From Stercorarius parasiticus (taxonomy: Eukaryota; Chordata; Aves; Charadriiformes; Stercorariidae), in contig VWZL01002562.1 of assembly GCA_013396915.1 (NCBI GenBank), positions 375,068 through 439,067 on the forward strand: 64,000 nt of DNA. The letters run 5' to 3'. The notes beneath the pieces were generated by a model that ran no database searches, was not told the origin of the DNA, and saw only the letters and a list, made by a program, of their open reading frames with translations. The position numbers and the translations under genes were made by a program. Of the stretch, positions 26,066 through 38,759 are shown piece by piece (position 1 is the first letter of the stretch; each line of letters starts with the position of its first letter).

Positions 26066-29000
26066 CTGTGACAAAAAAAAGAGTAAGTCATAACAAAGCC
26101 AACCAACTGCATTAACATGTTTAGCAAGACCACAGTTATGATTGCTTAATTCTACAGACCAGAGCCATGTGAAACACAGCCACGGATCAGATGCAGCAAT
26201 GGCTAATTCGAGTTTTTCCTCCCCCATCTCAGCACCATCCAGGATATTCCTTTGCCACCATTGATGGTATCATTTGCCTCCCCAGTCATTTAAATGCCAA
26301 TTTACACTCAGATTTGGTAAGGATCTTTGATGCTGCCTCTTAGTCAACGCAACACCAAATAGTCTGGCAAGACCCAAAGATGTTTAAGCACTTCTGCACT
26401 GTAATTACCCTCCACACTACCTCAGCTTTCATGTCTTAAGGTCTGAAATCATTAAGTTCGTTAACTGATACCTTTTACAGATGACTCCAAGTTCATATAA
26501 ACCAAAATTAAGCAGTGTTAAAACTCTGGCAGCCAGGCCCTGTAGAGCAGCACAGAAATTAGTACATCTAATTAACTGAATATTCTCTCAAGATATTAGC
26601 AATAGCAACTGCAGAATAATTTGAGAACTTGTTTATAATGGAACGAAAGAAACACTCCCCCCTCAAGTATCCAGCTCCCCAAACACAACAGCCATGGGCT
26701 GAATTCTCATGTAAGCCTATGACAAACTTGAATTGCATGAGAACAGGAACATTCTCCAAAAGCATAACTTCTCCAAGAATGGCTTCACAGAACAGTAGAA
26801 ATTTCTCAGCAATATCTACACTGCCATCATATCAATAAGTATCTGAGATGGACAGTAAATGGTCTTTATCATAACTGAACATAGGCCACCAGCATTTGTG
26901 CTGTGAGAGGAGCTCTCAGGAAGTGAGCTGGTGTTGGGTTCTGCCTGTATACAACATGTCAACTACCAGCTTCCCAGACACTAAAGTACCTAATAAAATG
27001 AGGCCAGACTAAATAGGAGCTATAGCCTGATCAGTGGAGTTGACTTCTTGTTTACTCCTTTATAATACAAATCTAGCAGTTGTTATTTACTATTCAGCCT
27101 ACTGCACTAAGGTAGCTGGTCTCTGTTGGCTATTCTTCCAAACCTGGCTCCTGTCCTGCTTCCTTTCTGATTCAAGTATCGGATCAAACTTATACCAGTT
27201 TCCCTACATGCATTGTTCCATCTGCTATACAGATTTCCTGGTTTCCTAATCTCTAGGCAACCACTCACAATGTTCCTGGGAAATCGCAGTTTGGTGCAAA
27301 CACCAGTATCTTCGGTTCCTAGGGGTTCCCTTCCTTAGTGTATGTGCCTCCCACTCTTTCACCAGATGTCCTGTCTTTCATTGTTTGCCTTTACAGAACA
27401 TCATCAAGCATTTCCATGAAACTGTACTGCAACAGCAATGGCATTTATAGTGGTTTGAATGAGCACAACAGAGTAACTGAAAACACCATCACTAGACAGC
27501 GCAGCAACTTGTCAATAGGTTTAACCACATCACAGACCTAGAGTCTGTTTTTACACTGCCAGCAAAACTACGTGTGACTTTTCTAAGAGGCCAGATACAA
27601 GCACTGGAATGGATCTTTACAGCTTGGCATTGCTGCTGCCCTCTGAGGAAGAACAGTATGATGAGGTGGGAGAACAGCACCACAGCCTCTTTTGGTCTAA
27701 TGGATAAAAAATGTAGGCAAACTATTTTTAGATGAAAGCATGAAAGCATTCTGCTTGAATTAAACTCAGAAATAACTTGAAAAAGCCAGAATAGATGCAA
27801 AAATACTTTTAGTAGAAAAATATGTTTAAAATTCTAAAAAGAGAGTTTGGAAGATGCACTTCCTTGCAGATTTACAGAAAGTTTAAAAATGAACTGACAG
27901 CCACCGCTCTCTAACCTCCAAACAGTCTTTGAGGCTGTCAGCACTCCCACAGGAGTTTTGAGAATGTTTCGAACGAGCACAGCGATGGCATGAAGCAGCA
28001 TCCAAGTAAACAAAGATAGCAACCACACATTGGCAAACTGGAGTAAAACTGTGCAAAGAAGGGATAGTCACAGCAAGAGGCTTTTCAAGAATGGTTATTT
28101 TAAAAAGGCCATCGTCCTTTTCGTCCTTTTAATATCCTTTGTCAGCTACAACCCTTTCTTTCTATATGTATTCCTAGGCTTTCTTCAGGATAAAGGTCTT
28201 AAAACCTGAAGCTGGGCAGCAGAGCAGAGAGGGGAGGGCTGGGAGAAAGCCAGCCCCTGATTTCTCCCAAAAGTTCTAGTCCAAACCAATTGGTTGTGGC
28301 AGAGACCACCCCTCCTGCCACGCTAGCTCTGTCCCAATGCTTCAAACTGAGTTTCAGATTGACTTAACTTAGAGAGAAAACTTTTATTTAAAAAAAAAAA
28401 GATGCCTACGTTACACTCTGCAGAGACAAAGGCTGATGAACTGCACAATGTGAGTTTAAACTGGTAAATAATTGTTAGGGCTATGTTACTTACCCATAGA
28501 TACTTTGTTTAAATAATGCTATTTTTTTAGATCAGAAAATGAAACAGTCCTACTATTGCATCCTATGCAAGATTCTTCTCATGAAAAATATGCTTGCAGA
28601 CATGTTTTCAGGAGAAAAAAAAGAGTAGCAGTCTGAACATACTAGGTTCATCTCCAGGTTATTCAAAGTTACACTTACACGAGTACTAACACCAGGTCAT
28701 GCACTACCACATCACCCAATAGCACAGGATCAGGTGTGGGCACATGATTATGTTTCTCTAAAATTAGCCAGAAGCCCCGAAGTGGAGTTTATGCCTTATG
28801 CCAGCTTTACATGGCTTCCTGCTAGCAGCAGGGCAACAAGTATCAGACCCAGCATAAAAAGCACACGAGTACCGTAGGGAAAACCTGAACGAGACTAGTC
28901 AATCAGTACCAATTTAATCTACATAGATATTCTGAACATATCTCAGATATCTCAGTGAATTTATACTAGGAGAATACTTTCTTCTTATCAGCTACTAGGA

Positions 29001-29678
29001 ACCTTAAAAACAAACTTCCTGTATTTTTAAGCTACGGCGCAAGTGCAAAGTGGAGGGGCCAAACTGATAAACATCTCTTTTGGTGTTTGGCACTAGCTGG
29101 AAACAAAATCACAGCAGGAATGGAAATGCAGCTTGGCAGAGAAAGCAATTAGCAGAAAACTATAATAAAGCAGAGCTTCCCACAACAAAGCACTGCTCCT
29201 CATATCCACATGATTCCTGGAAATAGGGCAATCTATTAAGCCAGAGGGAGCTACACTTTATATAACAATGCCAGTTATACTTATTTTACACCCTACCAAG
29301 CGTGTAAAATTTAGTCAGAGTTAAGAAGTGTTAGTAGCAACATCAGTTGTCTGACAAATAAAGCAGATGCAGAAAACTCCCACTCAGGATAGGCTGCTGC
29401 AGTTAAATCAGGGGCTCTTTCTCTTCCCTCACAACCTCATTTGCAATGGAACAGGAGCTTCTTACACCAAGGCATCGAATGCTCGTTGGGAAATTGAGAA
29501 AAATTATCCTTATTTTTAAAGCAAAAATATTTTTTTTCACAGCTGGAATTTAATCACAAAAGTACTGTGAGAGTATAATCAGAAGTACCATTTTTTTTAT
29601 GTTCTTCCCTAGGCACTGCCTTTTGGCGCCTGGACATAGTGTCTGACATACCGAGGTTACTCTTGCATTCTAATGAAA

Positions 29679-29703
29679 TATATATATATATACTATATAT
29701 ATA
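29679..29703. repeat. (TA)n repeat with one interruption
   Basis: Alternating TA broken by a single C, so the tract can fold into a hairpin on itself. Confidence 0.9.
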
Positions 29704-31379
29704 GCCCCAGGATAAAAGTGACAGCATCTCTACAGGCAGGAATCTGGTTCATCTGTCCTGCAGAAAGGAATACCTTTCAATTTCTTCAGTGTCACTCAGC
29801 CACATTTTGGAGTGCTGGCTTCTTACATGCTGGTGCTATTATCTAAATGGAAGGCTGGCGCGTCACGGTCAGGAGTTAAGTTTGCAGAAAGCAGCCTCAT
29901 GCAGCGGGATGGACAGAAGTAGGCTATATGCAGGAATAACATAAAGATCTCAACTCTGGCTAGAGAGCTCATGAAAACAGCCTGCATTTTCTTCTAGTGA
30001 GTTTTGAATTAAATTTTTGCTTTCTTTTTTCTTTCCTTAAATCTGTTTTCAATAACTATGGAGCTAAAAAATATGAAGATAATTATAGCTGTCTGTGCAA
30101 AACAGAAATGTCAGACCTCACATTTCCCAATTGACCCTTCATCAGATGAAAATTCCCACAGCAACCTTCTCCAATCACGGAATTGGGAATCATGAAAATT
30201 TGCAAATCAGCATTCTGCCCAATAACCTTGTTCACATTGCAGATACACAGGTGGGTATTAGTATGATTTATGTAGGAGGAATAGCATTAAGGTAGTAAAA
30301 AAGTAATGAAACTTTAAAAGCTGTTCTATAAGAAAACCTACTCCAAACGTTCAGAAAATAGCCTTGCTGAGGTACTGTTTGTGAAATCTGGTATGCTGGT
30401 CTTCTGGTTGCAGGAAAATGATTGACAGAAGCTGCCGAGAAAGTCTGAGATAAAAATGAAAATGGTACCTTTCTACAACAAGGCTTGCCTGGCTCCTCCT
30501 ATTCTTTATGAATTGTTGCACCAAAAGTCACCTGCAAGGAGAACATCTCTAAGAAGGAACACGGGGAAAAAGTTCTCAGTAACTAACATTCTGATAGGAA
30601 AGTTGGCTTGGGTCAATAAAAACTGAGAGAAAGCCACACAAGTTCTCAGTCTAGCTGGAAGCAGCCTAGTACTGGATATCATAAAAAGCATCTTAGAAAT
30701 AAATTATTGTTTTTCCCCAAAGTACTCTGTTGGCTAGATGTGTGAGTATCCCATAGTTCATGTGCAGAGGGAACTGAGCACACAGGAATGTATGTATGTA
30801 TTTTCAACTGGCTCGGGAAGAGGTTCAGTGACTCCCAAGTTCTTATTTCATATCTGACTACAACTCACACTGCAGCCACAGGTCTAGCATCCCATTTAGT
30901 TTTCCCAGGTGTATACAGGTTTCTCCCCATGAAGTGCTCCAGGCAGGAATCAGACACAGCTACAGTCCCCTCTCCCTAGAGCACATTCAACCACCCAAAC
31001 AAACCAGTTTAGAAAACTGTCAAGTGTGTCAAGCTGTCCTTCAACACTCCCACACTCACTCATGCATCAGGCAGCAAACCAAACTGGCTGAGTGCAGATC
31101 CAACTACTCACTCCAGGCTCCTAAAGACTGCTGGAAATAGCTGATCCTCGCTCACACAGGCATGCCCCGAGGAAGCTGAGCACTCTGCACCATCCTCAGC
31201 TTTCATATTGCTCCTATCACCCTGCAGCCTGACCCAGGAAGACGCGAGCAGTTTACAGGAAACCCAGAACTAGTTTCAGTCCTACAGTCATTACAGTATC
31301 TGTTATTCATTGATTCTTTATGAGAGGACTGTGGCAATTACTAAGTCTTTTTCTTGTTGTAACAGATTCTCAGCTGTTA

Positions 31380-31445
31380 TGAATTGACATAACTTCACTG
31401 ATACAAAGGCAGCTATAATGATTTACAGCTGAGCATCGGGCCAAC
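31380..31445. repeat. Old amniote interspersed repeat fragment
   Basis: The block reads GAATTGACATAACTTCACTG..., then GCTATAATGATTTACAGCTG and AGCATCGGGCC. This closely follows an old repeat whose better-kept copies read 'gtaactccactgaagtcaatggagcta...gatttacaccagctgaggatctggccc'. That repeat is widespread in reptile and bird genomes. I cannot name the family with confidence. Confidence 0.45.
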
Positions 31446-32159
31446 TTTATAAGGACAATGCTTCCTGACTTCCTCTAAGAATTGGTCTTCAGATACAGAA
31501 TTCTTTTTCCTATTTACTGTATAAGAAATTAAGATCTGTTGGGTACCGTGTAACTACAGCAGTCCAGTCTGAAGGTCTACAGACTTCCCACACACATCCT
31601 ACTTCATCCTGAAACCTGATTTGTCCTACAGTCACCGTTCAGCTGTAATACAGCCAGGCACGCACAGGCTCCATCACAGACAGACCTTCTTAAAAGTCCA
31701 GTAACAAATACAGGTGGGTTTGATCTTTTTATACATGGTTACATACTTTTGATGCTCCTAAATTTTTAATTAAAAAGAGTATATGTGAACTGGATGTGTA
31801 TTGTTCCACCTGTAAAATGCAGGTGCTGCTCTCAAGATAATTACCATCTCTTTTATGGAAGTGTTTGGTTTTCATTTCATCCTTGGTTGTTCACCAATTT
31901 GCCTTAAGTTGTTAAAAGACAAGATTTATTCCAACAAAATAAGCAAGATCTAAAGAGAAGTGGATCAGGTTAGATAAAGTAAGAATAAATAAAATAAGAA
32001 AGTAAATTCCTCTCACTCTCTCTCTAAAGGCAAGAAGGCAATTTAAGACAAGTGGCTTTTTTCTTCATTTTAGATTTTGCACAAGCTTATCCAGTCACTA
32101 TGTTTCTAAGGGTAGCAAATCACATTTTAATTATTATTTCTTACTCTTTTTTTGCATTT

Positions 32160-32225
32160 TCATAGCATCTACAAAGTACTTTCATACAACACACCAGAAA
32201 GATAAAGTAAGGTGCGTATTGGGTT
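32160..32225 (-). mobile_element. Possible MIR-type remnant, minus orientation
   Basis: 'catagcatctacaaagtact' then 'ttcatacaacacaccagaaagataaagtaaggtgcg' resembles the reverse complement of a MIR 3' end ('caaagcactttacat...aacaaccctatgaggtaggta'). Short and diverged. Confidence 0.35.
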
Positions 32226-34779
32226 TGAAAGAAGAAATATTAAAATATTAATTCACCATTATCAGTTTTGTCCACCACAGTCACAAAAATCCCAACAACA
32301 CTTTGTAACACTTCCCAGCCCATTTTCAGGTAAATCACAAGCCTAGGAAGATTCTGAAACCAGAATGTAAAATCCTGACTTGGAGTGAAATAACTACAGC
32401 TGCCCAAGAATGCGCTTTATATCCATGTCTTTCTAACTGATTTTGATTAATCACATTTCTAAAGGTAATCCACTGAAATCAAATGTAGCATTTGCCTAGA
32501 TCTGTTGCCTGAAAATAACAAAACCAAAATGGAGCATTTACTTCTCCACTTAGTAATCAAACTTTCCCCTCACAACTTCTTACAGAGCAATGAAATTTCC
32601 AATGAAAAAAATCATTTTTCAAACACGGCTTTCAACAAAGTGTTGAGTTATGGAAAGATTTTGCTGTTAAAGAAAAAGTTCTGCCAAAATGTCTTGGCTA
32701 ACAGCTGAGGTTAAGAAAAAATGGGCTGGTTAATTTTTTGCAAGACTGACAAAATTTTTAAATTCCTACCATTTTCTGACAATTGTGGTGAAAACATCTA
32801 CCATTTTTCAGCAAATATATTTTGATAAATGTGTCATATGGCTCACGTGAGTATTCCTTGGGGAAAATAACCACAGTGGGAGACGGGTGATGCCCTCATT
32901 GACATTTAGTATTAATGTGTGATGGCTGGTTCTAAACCTAGACCACCACTTTTTCCTGTGTTATATTTTTATTCAGAAGTCTCAAAGCATTTACAAACTG
33001 TCTCACCCACATGATCCGTCTCCTTCCTCATCACTGGAGTGCCGAGCATGACCGGGGCTTGATTTACTCTGATAAACCCTGGATAGCAGTGTACCAGTGC
33101 AAAGGAAACCAGTTCTGAGGTTCTCCATCACAGGTCTCTCAACATAAAATGGATAAAACAGACCACTAAGGCTTTTGACTTATTTTCTTTTGTACAGGAT
33201 AGCTGTAAATTCTATCTGCTCCTAGGTGAAATATTGTGATGGATGTCATTCCAGTAGGTTTTAAGTCCATAAACCAGCTATGTAATGCTAAACATGGGCT
33301 ACATTAGAAACAATTATGGCAGCAGAATAATAATTAAAAAAAAATAATGCACTTGCCCACTCCTATACCGCTGTTTACATTAAACAAGGTACAAATCTGT
33401 TTGGAAGTATCCAAAATAAAAGGTGGCATAGGATGGAGATAAAAACAAATAAGGGCCTTAACCTCTGAATGGGGTTCCCAATGCTCTGTCATCCTTACCA
33501 AAAGTAGAAGTATTAATAATTATATGGCTGTGATTTATTATCAGTGTATGGCCGCGTTCTGAAAAAAATCCCAGGAGGTCTGTAAATTGCAGATGTAACC
33601 ACAGATTAATGCTCATAATCCCTGGTAAAAACTCTGCAATAACACTTCTATAGCCTACAGAAATTCTCCTACTAATATTTTTAATCCTTTCCCATTGGAC
33701 TTTATGATACTTCTGTGATTTTCAGGCAGTCCAGCAGTGACTAAACAATATTTATGATTTAACTCTGCTGGTTTTCATTTCCAGACTAGTGGGGTTGTTT
33801 TAAATTTTTTTTTTCCCTTAAGTTACACCCACACACATAAGTACTACCTCCTATATATCCAGGAAATGACAGAGAAAAAAAAAAGATAAGAAAAAAGATG
33901 TCTGTGTGTCCTTTATTTCTTCTCCTACCATTGCATACCCATTTGGAAATTTGTATTTCTTGTCAGACCCTTGAAAACAGACCTAGGAGCATTAATGACC
34001 TTCCACTGCCACTAGCCTAGCATCACACCTTCAACTCCACACTCGCAAAGAGCATATGGGGGACAGGACAAATGGAAGGAAGGGCCTTGTATTTTTTTCC
34101 CTTTTCATTACATCATACTTAGTCTTATTCTTTCTTCTTAGACTGAAAAGCTGCCAGTTTTCAAGTGTCCCTCATTAACTTTTAAAACCTAAGCTCTGCT
34201 AAAGAGGAGTTATTAGTTTTTTCCTGGCATTGCCTGAAATTGCAATACCCATATAAGAGCACTAAATCCTAATAGCTACTCAAGGCAAACCAGGAAATAC
34301 TGCTTAATACAAGATGTGAAATTAAATATTTGTACACAATAGGTTCTAATGTGCAGGAATTTTAGCTGTAGGTGATTATGTATGCTTTTGGAAAATCAAA
34401 TGACCAGGCTGTTTTGAAAAAAAAAAACCAAAACACAAACACCTTTTTAAAAGTCCAAGCATTGGAAAAAATATAGTATATAAATAACATTTCTGTACTG
34501 CTTAAAGGAGAGAATTTGCTTATACAGATATGCAGATGTGAGCTTCTGGTTGTCCTTAGTCAACTGAACCACGATAGCCCCATGTGCAGCCCACATCATA
34601 CATTGCAATCTACATCAAAATCATTCAAATCACACTTTATACTCTGGGGAACGATTCTAAAACTTATGTCAGAGAACTGTGTGTCTCTCCTTCTGTCCCT
34701 ATCTCTACGTGCTTTAAAAATGGGAAGAAGCAGAAAAGGTTCAGAATTCAGAAGCTGCCTTGTAGGACGGTTGTAGGTA

Positions 34780-34816
34780 GAGTCCCTGTGCTCAAGAACT
34801 TTACAATTTGATAAAG
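34780..34816. mobile_element. Possible old SINE scrap
   Basis: GTCCCTGTGCTCAAGAACTT then TACAATTTGATAA matches the frequent old-repeat phrase 'gtccctgccctgaagagcttacaatctaa'. Only about 35 bases are recognisable. Confidence 0.35.
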
Positions 34817-35024
34817 CCCCAACATCCTGCAGAAAAAAATATTGGTTGCAAGGCAACCAGGGGAAGTTTCATACTAGAGACTGGCTGAACTAAGGGGTTT
34901 ACAGTATTGATGGCTGACAAACACAGGGTTGAAAATATGTGTAAGGTGAACCCTAAACAGCAGTATAAACACAAACAGAATGTCACAGCTAGATTCTGTT
35001 CCTCCACAAATCGCTCAAGAGCTC

Positions 35025-35055
35025 TGCACTTCATCAGTTTGACTGATGAAGTGCA
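35025..35055. repeat. Perfect 14-bp inverted repeat with 3-base loop
   Basis: TGCACTTCATCAGT, then TTG, then ACTGATGAAGTGCA. All 14 base pairs match. Four further pairs (AGAG at 35018-35021 with CTCT at 35056-35059) can form past a three-base bulge. The loop and total length are too short for a standard microRNA precursor, and no U-run follows. Function unknown. Confidence 0.9.
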
Positions 35056-35507
35056 CTCTCATACTCTATCAGGACTCTGGGATTTAATTAATAATTGTCT
35101 GGGGGATGAAAATGAAAGATGACAGGTCAAATATATGTAAATCTCATTCTGATATAACGTAAGACCAAAAGATTCTAAAAATTTCCACCAGAAAAAGACT
35201 ACTTATTTGCTCCTCTTTTCAGAGTGGAATTACAGCCACATAACCTCAGACTTTTTGATATATACATATTTGTAGTTTCAGTGTAACAAGAACATAAAAT
35301 TCCAATATGAAGTTTTGCAACCAGCTTGTTTTGAAGGTGTCTAAGTGCAATAATTTATTTAAACTTTCCAGGAATCGCGTGGATTTCAGAATTTTCACTT
35401 CAATTTTCTGTTTTCTCACAGCTCTGCTGAGCTAGAGAACAAATAAAAACAAATTTCTATTGTACAGACATTCCATCAGTAGCACAATAATGCTTTTCCT
35501 ACATTTA

Positions 35508-35540
35508 GGGGAAAAAAAGGAAAAAAAAAGAAAAAAAAGA
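35508..35540. repeat. Purine tract (A-rich with G)
   Basis: Uninterrupted purines, A7-A9 blocks separated by G or GG. Confidence 0.85.
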
Positions 35541-38009
35541 CTGCCTTCAGGGAAACTACTACTAGTCTGTGCTTTGTTACATCATGGTAACTCAGCTGAT
35601 TTAAAGGGGATTATTCAGGATTTACGCCATTTTAATGGATCAGGGTATTAAAATTTGAATTTCCATTTTAGTCTCGATGAAACAGGATGGAGGAGAGAGC
35701 TAAAGCTAGGGTCAGGTGTTAGTTCAGTGTCATGAATATTTCACTGGGGCTCTGTACCATATACTCTGCATACTGTTCATCTCTTGAATTTAAAAGATCT
35801 CACCACCATTAGCAGACCAGGAACATTGTTTTCAGCTGATGGAGGTAGGATCCTCAAGCAAAGAGAAAGTGATCTTACTCTGACTCAGCTGCAGGATATC
35901 TACTAACTTAGTGAACAACCCTGATTTCATAAGGAAACTATATGTTTAAAAGAGAATCTGTCAGATTGGTTATATTCTGTGAATGTGTGTTTTTGCTTTA
36001 GAAGCTGAAAAATAAACAGGATGTATTATTTATTTTTATTAAATTTCATGTTATGATAAGTATTCCTTCGTACTGTTAGCAGGACAAACAGTAACAAAGC
36101 CCTAGCCAAATAATGCTTGCATAGATTTATCTTTAGGCAACTGAACTCAGCTCTGGTACAAAGCACTGTGGATCAGGGTCCAAGGTTCAGATTTTATTTT
36201 GTCCTAGACCAGTCCAGACAGCAGATGATGGTCAAGTTTTACAAATGCACTTACTTTATTCTTTTGTCTCTGCACTAAATTGATTGGTTTTTAAAAGCAG
36301 AGAGAGAAAATATTAAGTAACATATACAAAGTGTTCTGAAATTGAGGAAAAAAAAACCAACTTTTTTTTGCAGAGGCATGGATTCAACAGATCTGAAAGC
36401 TATTTGTGAGCTGAACTTCAGATGGATAAATTTACCTCTTGCTTACACTCAAGCTTTTTAACTCACACTTCGTGAGAAATTAAATGGCAGTATTTATTTA
36501 CTGGACTCATTTTCACACGACCAAAAGCATGATGAGGAGACACACCACCACTCTCAACCCGCCACATTCAGGGCTTGAGTTATACTTAAATTTTGTAACG
36601 AGAATGTAACTGAGTACAAAGATGCTGGTCTTGAGCACCAGCCAAACATTCCTGAACGCATGTTCTGTGATTCGGCCCATCCAAACTAATTTCATGAAGA
36701 CTAAAGATTTCTCTACACCATCAGCTTATACAGGCTGGTATAAGGTATTTATAAGGCATTAGGCTAGTCTCACTTTCCTACCTAATGGAACACAGAAAGT
36801 ATGCAGCATAAACATCAGCAGAAAAAGTAATGTTTTCAAATTAAAGGTCTGGCCATCAGCTTTTTAAGAAACTGTACCTCATTAGTCAACCATCTCTACT
36901 CCTTGTGCTTGTAAATGTCAGCATGTGTACATGCATCTCTTGAATAACTACCATGCTGGTGATGAAAATAACTTCTGCAGCTATCATGCTTTTCTTCAGT
37001 TAGGAGAAAGCTGTTAAAATGTGCAGCCAAAGAATAATCATGCTGAAAGGTAGTTACCCACCTTCCACCCGGTCATGTGGAATAACATCAAGATAGGACC
37101 TATTGAAAAACAAACTTTTAGAAGTCCAACTTCTAAAAATTCAGAAATTTATGATGCTGTTGAATGAAGCCACAGAAATAATTCAGTATTAGTAGGACCT
37201 CAAACCTTCCCAGATGTACTGAACCTAATAGAAAATGAACTCTAGCACCTGATTTTTACTTTCAAAAAAGTAATGTATCTTTTTCCTTCCTTTCCTCCTT
37301 TAATTGATTCTCTTTCCTACCTTTTACTAAAGTGGTGAACTGCCAAAATTCCTGGAGTGAAGTCCTAGATCATTGCTCTACAGCCAGTTTCCCGAGAGTG
37401 ATGTCCTTAAGCAGGAGAACAAGGGATAACTTCTAGATGCTCACAGCTGCTTTCACAGTGCTTTCATTTTAAAGATAGGCTCCTGAAGCCTGCAGCACAG
37501 AAGCCTTCTGACTAAGCCAAACACACTCTTCTGAGCACTTGCCAAGACAAAGATGCATACCTAAGTTCAGGAGAACACTGGGGATACTTAATAAAATAAG
37601 AGGTAAGCTGAATGTCTCAGAATACCTCCTACAAAACTTACGTTTCACACTTCTCCCTGTGATGCGGGCTATATAAGGGAGGTAGGAAGATTCATGAGCA
37701 CACAGACAGAAACCTGGAATTGCAAGAAAGTACAGGATGTTCTTGGAGAATCACCTTGGTTTTAGTTCTATGGCACAGTCAGTAGCAGCACAGATGAAAC
37801 AACAGAGTTCTGCACAGCGCTCTGCACAACGCCGGCCAGGCAGTTGCCCTTTCAAACACTGTTTGCAATGTACGAATAGATCCCAGGCAGTTAGGTAACT
37901 TGCTATCCTGTGCTTAGAGTTGCGCATACACACACTTTATATTAACAGATTTTATTTCTGGAAAGTTGCTTGAGAAGCTGAGTGCCTAACTGGGTGTGCT
38001 GGCAGACTG

Positions 38010-38365
38010 CGAACCACAGGATCGTTAGGCTTGGAAGGAATCTCAGCTGGGTCAACCCAATCCATCATCCTGCTTCATAGCAGAAGTGATCTCACTATCC
38101 CTAAACTATCCCTAAACTATCCCCAAAAGATGGGTGTCAAGCTTAGCTTTGAATACCTCAGCTGATGGGACCAGTCACCTCCCTTGGAACCTTACTGCAT
38201 TGACTAACTCTTCTTAGACAGTTTTTCCTAAGTCTTCTCTGTTCTGGCCTCATTGCCTAATCAAAATAATTGGTCCCTGTCCTCTTCATAACAGCACTTA
38301 AATATGTTTGCAGACGCTTATGTTTCCCAAAAGTTTTCTTTTGGTCTAGACTGAACGTGACCCTT
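38010..38365 (-). mobile_element. Old CR1 LINE 3' fragment, minus orientation
   Basis: On the plus strand the block begins ACCACAGGATCGTTAGGCTT then GGAAGGAATCTC, the reverse complement of a CR1 3' end ('cagaatggttaggttggaagggacctc'). It continues with 'tttgaatacctcagctgatggga', 'cacctcccttggaacctt', 'agacagtttttcctaagtct' and ends with 'ttggtctagactgaacgtgaccc', matching 'ttctccaggctgaacagtccc'. The copy is 5'-truncated, as most CR1 copies are, and well diverged. It contains a local tandem triplication at 38095-38123. Confidence 0.8.
38095..38123. repeat. 11-bp tandem repeat, about 2.6 copies
   Basis: CTATCCCTAAA occurs twice in full and a third time as CTATCCC. It lies inside the CR1 copy and is absent from the CR1 pattern, so it arose after insertion. 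Confidence 0.9.
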
Positions 38366-38759
38366 GAATTTTCCACAGAGATCTGAATGGTTGATGATGT
38401 CCCTGGGGCTGAGACTGGGGCCTGGCCATGGCAGGTAACACAGCTGTTCGGAGGACTCTACCATGCATTTGAATAAGCTATCAACATAATTCTGTCACTC
38501 ACAGAAACAGGCTCAAACATTCCTCTCTTTCACCACATTATGGTGAAATTTCAGTTTCTGCAGACCCACAATCACAGCTTATTTATTGCTGCTTTACCTT
38601 TTGAAGCAGTCTGCTCTTAAAGAAAAGTAAATTTTGTTCCACTCTAATATGTGGGCTAGAACGCTGCCTACTGTGGCTAAGCACAAGAAGCTGTTCCAGC
38701 AACATGTTTAAAAAGGAGCATTAACAGTTAAAGAGAAAAACTTCAGGGAAATATACCTA

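Larger units (their letters stand above)
18791..31379. other. Long unique non-coding stretch
   Basis: No gene is supported. Between about 18.86 and 19.13 kb the plus strand is rich in C and T. Open frames up to 141 codons occur, the longest on the minus strand at 25802-26227, without recognisable domains. A purine tract (19.66 kb), a T17 run (24.30 kb) and a TA repeat (29.68 kb) are the only clear repeats. A weak old-repeat-like block lies near 23.40-23.47 kb. Confidence 0.5.
31446..38009. other. Mostly unique non-coding stretch
   Basis: No exon or RNA gene is supported. Small possible MIR-type remnants lie near 31.80, 32.16, 34.78 and 37.45 kb. A perfect hairpin sits at 35.03 kb, and a block with many AT-rich homeodomain-like core motifs at 33.52-33.79 kb. 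Purine and A-rich tracts occur near 34.42 and 35.51 kb. Confidence 0.5.

Noticed and set aside
28195..28330. CpG island or promoter
   Set aside because: It is G+C-richer than its surroundings, but CpG dinucleotides are rare and no open frame or transcript signal follows.
35018..35059. MicroRNA precursor
   Set aside because: The stem is about 18 pairs with a 3-base loop, far short of a typical precursor of about 60-80 bases, and matches no microRNA I know.
37440..37560. MIR fragment in minus orientation
   Set aside because: 'cattttaaagataggctcctgaagcctgcagcacagaagcc' is faintly similar, but the downstream blocks do not follow.
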